Source: JAJQCI01 sp964388305 (GTDB lineage Bacteria; Bacillota; Clostridia; Lachnospirales; CAG-274). From it: a DNA stretch of 23,605 nucleotides. Below, piece by piece: positions 16,097-23,250 of the stretch. The position numbers and the translations under genes were made by a program. The notes under the pieces are model-generated. The model saw nothing but the letters and a program-made list of their open reading frames with translations. It was not told the DNA's origin and ran no database searches. The stretch is from assembly GCA_964388305.1 (NCBI GenBank), contig CAYMAA010000016.1:1-23605 (forward strand). The letters are read 5' to 3'. The stretch's first letter is position 1. Every line of letters begins with the position of its first letter.

Positions 16097-17362
16097 TCAA
16101 TCCTCTTTAACTCTTGTAATATCGGCGCCCAATGCCCTTAGCTTTTCCTCAATGTTGGCATAGCCTCTGTCTATAAAACGTATATTCCCTATAGTAGATG
16201 TGCCCTTTGCCGCCAATGCCGCAATAATCATTGCCGCGCCCGCTCTTAAATCCGTAGCGTTTACATCTGCGCCTTTAAGCTCCTTAACCCCCTCAATAAC
16301 GGCTTCTCTACCGTTTACAACAACATTTACGCCGAATTTTTTAAGCTCTTCTATATATTGATAGCGAGTTTCCCACACGTTTTCTATAACTTTGCTTTTT
16401 CCGTCCGCAAGAGCTAAAAGCGCTGTAATCTGCGGCTGCAAATCCGTAGGAAAGCCGGGGTAAACCATTGTTTTAATGTTTGTGGAATAAAGCCTTTCGT
16501 CCGCTATTATGCGAATATAATCATCGCCCTCTATAACACGGCAGCCCATTTCCTCCAGCTTTGCGGTTAAGGAATCCATGTGTTTGGGTATAAGGTTTGT
16601 TATTGTAACGTCCCCTCCCGTAATTGCTCCGCAGATCATATATGTGCCTGCTTCTATTTGGTCGGGAATTATCGTATATTCTCCCCCGTGAAGCCTGTCC
16701 ACTCCCTGTATTCTTATAACGTCCGTACCTGCTCCCTTTATGTTTGCACCAAGCATATTGAGGAAGTTTGCCGTATCTACAATGTGAGGTTCCTTTGCGG
16801 CATTTTCTATAACCGTCCTGCCCTGTGCCGTTGCTGCGGCTATCATAATATTAATTGTAGCGCCAACAGAGGCAACATCCAGATAAATATTTGCACCGTG
16901 AAGCCTGCCCTGAACATCTAATATAATAATGCCCTCAGATGATGTATCTATTCTTGCGCCCATCATTCTAAAGCCTTTTAGATGCTGGTCTATTGGTCTT
17001 TCTCCAAAATTACAGCCTCCCGGCAAAGCAACCTCCGCATGGCTGAAGCGTGCCAAAAGCGCGCCCATAAGATAATAAGACGCTCTTATTTTACGCACGG
17101 ATTCATCCGTCGCTATACAACTGTTTACTTTTCTTGCATCTATAATTAATGTCGATTCGTCAGAAAGGCTGCACCTTGCACCCAATGAGGTAAGGGTGTG
17201 CATAAGGCAGGTAACATCTTCTATTGTGGGCAGGTTTTCTATTATGGAAACCCCGTCTGCAACTATGGCAGCCGGTATAATTGCAACTGCCGCATTTTTT
17301 GCGCCGCTTATGCTAACTTCGCCTTTAAGCTTTTTCTGACCGTTAATTCTAAAATGATCCAT
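16097..17362 (-). CDS. murA: UDP-N-acetylglucosamine 1-carboxyvinyltransferase
   Basis: A 421-residue enzyme of the first committed step of peptidoglycan synthesis, transferring enolpyruvate from PEP to UDP-GlcNAc. Lys22-Asn23 lie in SGAKNAA, and the catalytic Cys117 lies in PGGCNFGERPIDQHL, the residue that fosfomycin modifies; a cysteine here (not Asp) predicts the fosfomycin-sensitive type. An in-frame GTG at 17380 exists, but ATG 17362 follows GTGGAGTG and gives the usual DHFRINGQKKL start. The likely promoter is at 17414-17442. Clostridia often carry two murA copies; which one this is cannot be decided here. Confidence 0.95.
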   Translation of the reverse strand: MDHFRINGQKKLKGEVSISGAKNAAVAIIPAAIVADGVSIIENLPTIEDVTCLMHTLTSLGARCSLSDESTLIIDARKVNSCIATDESVRKIRASYYLMGALLARFSHAEVALPGGCNFGERPIDQHLKGFRMMGARIDTSSEGIIILDVQGRLHGANIYLDVASVGATINIMIAAATAQGRTVIENAAKEPHIVDTANFLNMLGANIKGAGTDVIRIQGVDRLHGGEYTIIPDQIEAGTYMICGAITGGDVTITNLIPKHMDSLTAKLEEMGCRVIEGDDYIRIIADERLYSTNIKTMVYPGFPTDLQPQITALLALADGKSKVIENVWETRYQYIEELKKFGVNVVVNGREAVIEGVKELKGADVNATDLRAGAAMIIAALAAKGTSTIGNIRFIDRGYANIEEKLRALGADITRVKED

Positions 17363-17413
17363 ATTAATAATACACTCCACTAAATTAATAAAGCGTTAAA
17401 ACATACCACTCCA

Positions 17414-17442
17414 ATTATAGCATTAAAACTCTGTAAATGGAA
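17414..17442 (-). promoter_or_regulatory. promoter of murA
   Basis: On the minus strand TTCCAT (17442-17437), a 17-bp spacer and TATAAT (17419-17414) form a sigma-A-like promoter with a perfect -10 and a weak -35. It would start transcription about 45 nt before the murA ATG, so the murA-walJ-rlmH genes can be expressed apart from walI. A weak -35 fits with activation from the direct repeats further upstream. Confidence 0.6.
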
Positions 17443-17457
17443 GAGCTTTTTTATTTT

Positions 17458-17490
17458 TGTTAAATAAAGTTAAAAATAAGTTAAAAATAA
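17458..17490. promoter_or_regulatory. WalR/PhoP-like direct repeats upstream of the murA promoter
   Basis: TGTTAA at 17458, AGTTAA at 17468 and AGTTAA at 17479 stand 10 and 11 bp apart, within an exact tandem 11-mer (GTTAAAAATAA at 17469-17479 and 17480-17490). Direct hexamers with 11-bp period are how OmpR-family regulators bind; the WalR consensus is TGTWAH-N5-TGTWAH. The site lies just upstream of the murA -35 on the minus strand, where an activator would bind. The region is AT-rich, so chance is possible. Confidence 0.35.
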
Positions 17491-17545
17491 TGCCTGTTTA
17501 TATAAAAAATTTATGATAAACATCAAATTGAAGTAATAAACCGGC

Positions 17546-18385
17546 TCAGTTTATGTCCTCAGCCTCTCCGTTATAACCGTTCACATAAAAGGGCCTGTCT
17601 TTTTCTTTTACATAAATTTTATAATAAGGCAGCGCCTGAACGGTTTTTCCGCTATATGCCTCTTCAACATAGTAGCCTGTAATAATTTGGGTTATTGTTA
17701 AATGCCCCTCCGGGTATTTCTCTCTGATTTTATTCATAAAGGAATACAGCGCTATATCGGCAGTACATACCTGAGATTTTGCTCCGTCAAATTCAACGGG
17801 CCTTCCGTAGCTCATTGTAAGTGTAAACCCTTTTTGAGAATAGCTGTAAACGCAATAATTGTTAAAGCAAATGCTGTTTTTGTATCTGCCGTAAAACTCA
17901 ACCCTTATTTCATCGTTTTTGCTATACAAACATTCTTGCACAAAACCGGGGAAATATACGGATAAAGCCTCCATTCTTTCCTTTGCGTCCTCTGCGGCAT
18001 AGTTTTCATCTGAAATAATAAAGTCCCCGTCATTAAATGTGATTGCATCATCATTAAAGATAAGTGTTTTGCTCCCGTAATTAAAAATTGTTTTATTAAA
18101 CTCTTCCGTTCTTTTTACGTTTATGCCGCTGCCGAAAAATAAATCGGTAAGCTTAAAATAATCATAATTGGGAGAATTTAACACAAGCTGAGGCAGCATA
18201 ACAGCGTTTTTTGGTATGTCCGTTTCAACGGAAATATCCCTTTGGTTAAGTACAGCGGTAATGTTGCTGACTTTTGCGTTTGAAAGTCTTTCGCTAAAAT
18301 AGCTTTTCAGCGTAAAGCTAAACAAAAAAGCGTTTATAATAATCAAAAACAAAATAGTATAGTTTTTTGCTTTATTCCAATTCAT
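17546..18385 (-). CDS. walI: WalI (YycI)-like membrane-anchored regulator of the WalRK system
   Basis: A 279-residue protein with one N-terminal membrane anchor (about residues 7-26, after MNWNKAKNYTILF) and a large extracytoplasmic domain ending in PYYKIYVKEKDRPFYVNGY. The start NWNKAKN and the two-halved beta-rich exterior are typical of YycI, which in Bacillus sits with WalH and the histidine kinase WalK to control WalR, regulator of wall hydrolases. Here walR, walK and walH are not adjacent: the gene is followed directly by murA, walJ and rlmH. ATG 18385 is preferred to ATG 18397, because GAGGTG lies between them. A TTGACA-N17-TACAAT promoter is present upstream. Confidence 0.82.
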   Translation of the reverse strand: MNWNKAKNYTILFLIIINAFLFSFTLKSYFSERLSNAKVSNITAVLNQRDISVETDIPKNAVMLPQLVLNSPNYDYFKLTDLFFGSGINVKRTEEFNKTIFNYGSKTLIFNDDAITFNDGDFIISDENYAAEDAKERMEALSVYFPGFVQECLYSKNDEIRVEFYGRYKNSICFNNYCVYSYSQKGFTLTMSYGRPVEFDGAKSQVCTADIALYSFMNKIREKYPEGHLTITQIITGYYVEEAYSGKTVQALPYYKIYVKEKDRPFYVNGYNGEAEDIN

Positions 18386-18420
18386 ATTGCACCTCATAAA
18401 AGTTAAAGCTTTCTGCTTAC

Positions 18421-18449
18421 ATTGTAATAAAAAAAGCTTTTATTGTCAA
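18421..18449 (-). promoter_or_regulatory. promoter of walI
   Basis: On the minus strand a consensus TTGACA (18449-18444), a 17-bp spacer and TACAAT (18426-18421) lie about 35 bp before the walI ATG. This is one of the best matches to the sigma-A consensus in the window. Confidence 0.85.
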
Positions 18450-18484
18450 CGCTCCGATTTGTTAAAATAAATATTATATTAAGG

Positions 18485-18557
18485 GCGCCGATTAAAAAAG
18501 CCTGATTGCCTTAGCTGTGGTTTTTTGCCGGCGCTTATGCTTGATTTTTTTGCCGGC
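18485..18557. other. structured region with alternative hairpins between walI and pepT
   Basis: GCGCCG (18485-18490) pairs with CGGCGC (18529-18534), and inside it AAAAAA (18494-18499) faces TTTTTT (18521-18526). The 12-mer TTTTTTGCCGGC occurs twice (18521-18532 and 18546-18557), and GCCGGC can pair with its own second copy, excluding the first hairpin. The region lies between the divergent walI and pepT promoters, outside both predicted transcripts, so its role is unclear: old terminator, small RNA or regulator site. Confidence 0.35.
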
Positions 18558-18606
18558 TTTAATCTGAATTTTATTATTGCTTTTGAATTATTCATTGTTT
18601 CTTTAA

Positions 18607-18635
18607 TTGATTTTTTTGGCTTAAAATGCTATTAT
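18607..18635 (+). promoter_or_regulatory. promoter of pepT
   Basis: TTGATT (18607-18612), a 17-bp spacer and TATTAT (18630-18635) precede the pepT ATG by about 55 bp. An overlapping TATAAT at 18635-18640 could serve as an alternative -10. Confidence 0.55.
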
Positions 18636-18690
18636 ATAATTAAGGAAAAGCCTATTAAGCGGTATACCCTCAAGAAAGAAGGTAATTTTA

Positions 18691-19920
18691 ATGAAGAAAA
18701 AATTAATAAATACTTTTTTGGATTTGGTTCGTTTTGATACTGCCTCCAATCCTAAATCAAACACATTTCCGTCTACTGAAAACCTGCTTGACTTTGCTGA
18801 ATATTTGGCAGCAAAGCTTTCCGCAATAGGTCTTGCTGACGTAAATATAGACAGCAACGGTTATGTAACGGCGCTTTTGCCTGCCAACACCAATAAAAAT
18901 TGCCCCGCAATAGGGTTTATTGCTCATACGGATACCGCTCCCGATTACAGCGGATATATGATAAAACCCAAAATAACGGAAAACTATAACGGCTTGGATA
19001 TACCTTTAAAAAACGGCATTACAATAAGTCCAAGTGAGTTTGGTTTTTTAAACAGGCTAAAGGGAAAAACAATTATAACCGCCGATGGCACAACTCTTTT
19101 GGGAGCCGATGACAAGGCGGGAGTTTCCGAAATAATATGCGCAATGGAATATATTATAAACAATGCCGAAATTAAGCACGGAGATATTAAGGCTGCTTTT
19201 ACTCCGGATGAGGAAATCGGCAGAGGTGTGGACTTTTTTGATGTTAAAGGCTTTGGCTGCGACTTTGCATATACAATAGACGGGGGTGATTTGGGAGAGC
19301 TTTCCTGCGAGAGCTTTAATGCGGCTTATGCAAATATAGATATTAACGGTAAAAACGTACACCCGGGATACGCAAAAAACATTATGAAAAATGCCGCACT
19401 TATAGGTGCAGAGCTTGTTTCCGTTTTACCCAAAAATGAAATACCCTCAAAAACAGAGGGTTATGAGGGCTTTTATCATTTATGCGAGTTTAACGCAGAT
19501 GTTTCTCATGCTCATTTGGAATTTATAATTAGGGATTTTGACAAAAACAATTTTATTAAAAGAAAGGAAAACATTGCCTGCATTGTAAACGCACTAAACA
19601 AAAAATACGGCAAAGACACTGTTACGGCAGATATTGGCGACAGCTATTATAATATGAAAGAAGCTCTTGAAAACTGCCCCGAGGCTGTAAACGCCGCCGT
19701 TAAGGCAATGAAAATGGCAGACGTTGAGCCTAACATAATACCCATAAGAGGAGGTACGGACGGCTGCCGATTAAGCTTTGAGGGTTTGCCCTGTCCAAAT
19801 TTGTTTACGGGCGGATTTAACTTTCACGGGCCATACGAGCTGTGTGTTGTTGAATATATGGAAAAGGCGGCGGAAACCATTGTAAACCTGTGCCGCATTT
19901 TTGGAGGTGACAGAGATTGA
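18691..19920 (+). CDS. pepT: peptidase T (tripeptide aminopeptidase)
   Basis: A 409-residue cytoplasmic M20-family dizinc exopeptidase that removes the N-terminal residue from tripeptides. The metal site is complete: His79 and Asp81 (IAHTDTAPDYSG), bridging Asp140 (GADDKAG), Glu174-Glu175 (TPDEEIGRG), Asp197 (TIDGGD), and a His in the C-terminal FNFHGPYE. Length matches the family (about 405-410). GAAGG lies 9 nt before the ATG. The stop codon overlaps the TTG start of a small Cys-rich gene. Confidence 0.96.
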   Translation: MKKKLINTFLDLVRFDTASNPKSNTFPSTENLLDFAEYLAAKLSAIGLADVNIDSNGYVTALLPANTNKNCPAIGFIAHTDTAPDYSGYMIKPKITENYNGLDIPLKNGITISPSEFGFLNRLKGKTIITADGTTLLGADDKAGVSEIICAMEYIINNAEIKHGDIKAAFTPDEEIGRGVDFFDVKGFGCDFAYTIDGGDLGELSCESFNAAYANIDINGKNVHPGYAKNIMKNAALIGAELVSVLPKNEIPSKTEGYEGFYHLCEFNADVSHAHLEFIIRDFDKNNFIKRKENIACIVNALNKKYGKDTVTADIGDSYYNMKEALENCPEAVNAAVKAMKMADVEPNIIPIRGGTDGCRLSFEGLPCPNLFTGGFNFHGPYELCVVEYMEKAAETIVNLCRIFGGDRD

Positions 19921-20090
19921 CCCCCTGTGAAACCTGTTTGTACTTTTGTTATAACGAAGAAACGGATGACTATGAGTGTGTTATGAATATGGACGAGGAC
20001 GAATATTTCCACGCTTTAACATCACACTGCAAGGGTTGCCCCTGCTACTGCATAAATAACGAATATATTATAGTTAATAAACAGATATAA
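19917..20090 (+). CDS. small Cys-rich protein (DUF6472-like), TTG start
   Basis: A 57-residue protein that starts at TTG overlapping the pepT stop (TTGA) and is preceded by GGAGGTGA with a 6-nt spacer, the best ribosome binding site in the window. Eight cysteines (4, 7, 11, 21, 38, 41, 43, 45) and an acidic centre (MDEDEYF) give the pattern CETC...CYNEETDDYECVMNMDEDE...C-CPC and a tail like YIIVNKQI. This fits the small DUF6472 family of Clostridia, as I recall it; Cys placement suggests metal binding. Function unknown. It is easily missed because it lacks ATG and is short. Confidence 0.75.
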   Translation: MTPCETCLYFCYNEETDDYECVMNMDEDEYFHALTSHCKGCPCYCINNEYIIVNKQI

Positions 20091-20103
20091 TTTATGAATT
20101 TTA

Positions 20104-20132
20104 TTGTAAAATATCGGCTGTTATGTTATAAT
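20104..20132 (+). promoter_or_regulatory. promoter of the stalk-protein operon
   Basis: TTGTAA (20104-20109), a 17-bp spacer and TATAAT (20127-20132) lie about 48 bp upstream of the ATG at 20181. Confidence 0.7.
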
Positions 20133-20180
20133 TACACCAACCCTGAATTTATGAGAATTATTTACAAAAGGAGGTTTATT

Positions 20181-21581
20181 ATGGTTAAAAAATTAATAAC
20201 TGCGGCAGGCACGGCAGTGTTGGCGGCGGCTATGCTTTCGGGGAATGTTTTTGCCGAGGAATACCAAAGGGTGAATTTGTATATTGACGGAACGGAGATA
20301 GCTTCCGATCAGCCTGCGGTTATTTACAACAGCAGAACGGTTATACCCCTAAGAGCTGTTATGGAGGCTTTTGACTGCAACGTGGATTGGGATAACGCAA
20401 CAAAAACCGTTATAATTTCTCAAGGCGAAGATAATTCTTCCATTTATATGACAGTAGGCTCAGCCGAGGTTACGGCAGTGATGGACGGGGAAAGCTATAC
20501 ACAAGCCATAGACACTCCGCCGATTATTATAAACGGAAGAACAATGATACCTTTAGCTTTTTTGGGAGATACCTTGGGGTATGATGTAAACTGGGACGGA
20601 AACACAAAAACCGCTTATGTTTCAACCGAATTTAACTCCGGCGGATCACAAACGCCCTCTGATTCGGATTTAACTGATAAAATCCGCAGCAAGGAAGATA
20701 TTATATTAAATTATATGAAGCTAATTACAGATTGTATTGCCAATGATTTTGACCTGCTTACATCGGAACAGTTTGACGAATATTTCGCATTGACAGATGA
20801 ATTTTTTGCAATAGACACAGCAGTTAATGATATAGGCGAAGAAACCTATAAAAAGCTTGAAAGCATTGAAAGCAGGTTTGTTGCTTTTATGGCTGAATGC
20901 GGAATTGATACCGCGAATATAAAAACGGAGCCTGCCTCCGCAGAAGCCGCCGCCCCCATAAATGAAAGGCTTACTGTTTTTTATGACGATGATTATGATT
21001 CTTATACGGATTATGTCGTTTCCGAAGCTATGGCTGTACAAATTTTGGAAACAAATAAGCTGCTGCTTGAAGGTCTGAGCGGATATATGGAGCAAATGAG
21101 CGAAAATAATTTGGAAGTATTTGCAAGCCTTTCCAAAACAGCGGGAGAATATGCCGGCAAAATAACCGATAATATGGAGGAAAGTACAAATATAATATTA
21201 TCCTTAAACACCACAAACTGCGATTTGGCTGCAATGGCTGAGGGGCTTGGCATAGATTTGGGAGAAAATATGAAGGAATATACCGTAAATATAAATAACC
21301 CCGTTTATTATTCTTCCAATGAAACCGAGGTTTTGGCTGCAAAAACAGAGGCGCTTAAAACACACAACCGTTACAATGATATTATAGAAAACTATTACAA
21401 TAATTTTACGGATAAGCAGTTTGACGAATATAACCGTATTACTAATCCCGACACATATTTTATGTTTCAGTACAATGATAAGGAAAACATAGAATACTAC
21501 AGAGGAAGCCTTAAACTGTTGGATAAAATGAATGCAAGAACGGAAATTTTTGCAAAAAAATACGGTATTTCATTAAGCTGA
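20181..21581 (+). CDS. secreted protein with two N-terminal stalk domains and a helical C-terminal region
   Basis: A 466-residue secreted protein. Signal peptide 1-25 (cleavage after VFA). Two copper amine oxidase N-terminal-like repeats at about 30-80 and 85-150 carry SRTVIPLRAVMEAF...VDWDNATKTVII and NGRTMIPLAFLGDTLGYDVNW. Despite the domain name, no copper or amine oxidase residues are present; the repeats serve as display modules in many Clostridia. Residues about 165-466 are mostly helical, of unknown fold, with an apparent internal duplication: QFDEY at 197-201 and 413-417, each followed 44-49 residues later by a Phe-rich helix and GI. The start is ATG 20181 with AAAGGAGG; an upstream in-frame ATG (20094) lies before the promoter -10 and is rejected. 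Role unknown. Confidence 0.82.
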   Translation: MVKKLITAAGTAVLAAAMLSGNVFAEEYQRVNLYIDGTEIASDQPAVIYNSRTVIPLRAVMEAFDCNVDWDNATKTVIISQGEDNSSIYMTVGSAEVTAVMDGESYTQAIDTPPIIINGRTMIPLAFLGDTLGYDVNWDGNTKTAYVSTEFNSGGSQTPSDSDLTDKIRSKEDIILNYMKLITDCIANDFDLLTSEQFDEYFALTDEFFAIDTAVNDIGEETYKKLESIESRFVAFMAECGIDTANIKTEPASAEAAAPINERLTVFYDDDYDSYTDYVVSEAMAVQILETNKLLLEGLSGYMEQMSENNLEVFASLSKTAGEYAGKITDNMEESTNIILSLNTTNCDLAAMAEGLGIDLGENMKEYTVNINNPVYYSSNETEVLAAKTEALKTHNRYNDIIENYYNNFTDKQFDEYNRITNPDTYFMFQYNDKENIEYYRGSLKLLDKMNARTEIFAKKYGISLS

Positions 21582-21606
21582 AATAGCCGGTAAAGGAGTT
21601 TTTATT

Positions 21607-22962
21607 ATGAAAAAAATAATTTTTACCATTTTGACATTTTGCATTGTTTTTGCGGCGGCGCAGGCAGTCCTTGCCGCAAGAGGTAATTGCACCGTAAGTC
21701 TTAATAACCCTATGTACAATATGGTTGGGGGTAAAACAAATGAGCCGACGCCCACCCTTACATTTACTTCGGATAATGCTTCCGTAAGTCCCATTGCGGT
21801 TCATCTTGTTTTGGACGGAGCAGACTGGGATTTTAATAAAATGAGTTCCATTGATAAAAACATTGCCGTTAGCGCTTCATCGGAAAAGGATATTCAGGTA
21901 AAAATTACAAAAGAATATCTTAAAAGAATAACGGAAGAAGAAAGCAAAGAAATTACAATTCCCCTTTATGCGAAAAATTTTGAGGACGGTCTTATAAGAC
22001 TTAAAGTAAATCAAACACCAAACTATATGAAAGAATATGACTTTCTTTTTGCCTGCAATATGTCAGGCACACTTTACAGCTCTTACAGCAGCAAGGGTGT
22101 AAGCATATATTCAAAGGGTATATCGGTGCTTTCGGATATTACTCTTACGGATACATCAACCTTTGAGGTCGTTCCCAACGAAACATATTTTATAATTAAT
22201 GTAAATGACTATAATTTTACAATAGATACTCTTCCCGAAGCTGAGGGAACAGGCAAATTTGAGGGGATAGTTTCTGTTGAAAAGGCGGGCTCGGCAAAGC
22301 TTAAAATCACCACAACCCAAACCTCTCCCGAGGGCAAAGGAACAATTGTTTTAAAAAATTTACAGCTAAATAAAATATCAAACTATAAAACCGATGCGCC
22401 CGAAATTACAATCTCGGCTTGCAGAAGGATTTTATTTAATACAGATGACGGGGAAGTTAAAACAAAAAGCTACGACTATACAAACAAGTTTATTAGCGGA
22501 ACTGTTGTAACGGAGGCTTCTCCCTTTTCCGCAGCCGCAACGCAGGAAAAGCAATCCGTTGTTCAATCCGCATACAATGTTTTAACATTTACCGCAGGGC
22601 AAACAGGCTACACTCTTAACGACAGCTATGTTCCTACGGAAAGTCCCTGCATAACAGCTAACAGCCATACTCTTTTGCCGCTGCGTATTTTTACACAAAT
22701 TTTAGGCATTAAAAACGAAAATGTTTACTATGATGCGGAAACAAAAACCGTTACAATTATACAAAAGGGAAACACCCTTATAATTGAACAGGACGGTGAC
22801 TATATGACGGTAAACGGCGAAAAAAGATTGGTTTCCGCCCCCGCCTCAAACTACGGCGGAAGTCTGTATCTGCCTGTAAGGGACGTATGTGTGGGACTTG
22901 GCATTGATGAAAAAAACATCAGCTTTAACAACGAGTCCAAAACAGTAACAATTATATTCTGA
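21607..22962 (+). CDS. secreted beta-rich protein with C-terminal stalk domain
   Basis: A 451-residue secreted protein. Signal peptide 1-23/24 (cleavage near VLA-AR). Residues about 25-320 are beta-rich with strands like ITLTDTSTFEVVPNETYFIINVNDY and KFEGIVSVEKAGSAKLKITTT, without a family I recognise. The last 125 residues form a stalk unit: HTLLPLRIFTQILG, VYYDAETKTVTII, then SLYLPVRDVCVGLGI and SKTVTIIF. The domain order is thus the reverse of the preceding gene. ATG follows AAAGGAG by 8 nt, and the gap to the upstream gene is only 25 nt, so the pair is one operon ending at the terminator near 23000. A structural surface role is the simplest inference. Confidence 0.8.
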   Translation: MKKIIFTILTFCIVFAAAQAVLAARGNCTVSLNNPMYNMVGGKTNEPTPTLTFTSDNASVSPIAVHLVLDGADWDFNKMSSIDKNIAVSASSEKDIQVKITKEYLKRITEEESKEITIPLYAKNFEDGLIRLKVNQTPNYMKEYDFLFACNMSGTLYSSYSSKGVSIYSKGISVLSDITLTDTSTFEVVPNETYFIINVNDYNFTIDTLPEAEGTGKFEGIVSVEKAGSAKLKITTTQTSPEGKGTIVLKNLQLNKISNYKTDAPEITISACRRILFNTDDGEVKTKSYDYTNKFISGTVVTEASPFSAAATQEKQSVVQSAYNVLTFTAGQTGYTLNDSYVPTESPCITANSHTLLPLRIFTQILGIKNENVYYDAETKTVTIIQKGNTLIIEQDGDYMTVNGEKRLVSAPASNYGGSLYLPVRDVCVGLGIDEKNISFNNESKTVTIIF

Positions 22963-22971
22963 TGTAAAAAC

Positions 22972-23012
22972 AAAATTTCTCGCTTTCCGTTTGGATGGCG
23001 GGAATTTTTTTT
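22972..23012 (+). terminator. intrinsic terminator of the stalk-protein operon
   Basis: The left arm AAAATTTCTCGC (22972-22983) pairs with GCGGGAATTTT (from 22998), with one G-U pair and one bulge, and a run of eight T follows. It starts 10 nt after the stop codon. Confidence 0.8.
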
Positions 23013-23116
23013 GCGTCATTTTCCTGTATATAGCATTTGTTCCATAAACTTTGCATTTATTTTTCGGCGGATTTATTGTATTATATATTCACAGGGAAAA
23101 CAATTCATTACTATCA

Positions 23117-23149
23117 TTTGCGTGCACGCAAAATAAGCAGTTTTGCTTA
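23117..23149. promoter_or_regulatory. perfect 16-bp palindrome followed by a hairpin, upstream of the last gene
   Basis: TTTGCGTGCACGCAAA (23117-23132) is a perfect palindrome. Directly next to it TAAGCA-GTTT-TGCTTA (23134-23149) forms a 6-bp stem with a 4-nt loop. The gap 22963-23250 contains no gene. Weak promoter-like sequence lies upstream (TTGCAT at 23051, TATT-type hexamers at 23074-23089), too ambiguous to assign. The palindrome is a good candidate for a regulator site acting on the gene at 23251. Confidence 0.5.
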
Positions 23150-23250
23150 ATGAAACACAGATTAATTTGCTGAATAGGATTTTATGCGAAAGACTGATTG
23201 ATCGGCGGTTTCTTAACATTCCCTAAAAAAACACACACGGAGATGATAAT

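Noticed and set aside
18525..18737. Plus-strand 70-codon open frame before pepT
   Set aside because: It overlaps the pepT promoter and start in another frame, has low-complexity hydrophobic composition and no ribosome binding site.
20094..20180. Longer N-terminus of the first stalk protein from ATG 20094
   Set aside because: It would start upstream of the -35/-10 elements and put 29 residues before a standard signal peptide; ATG 20181 has an excellent AAAGGAGG site.
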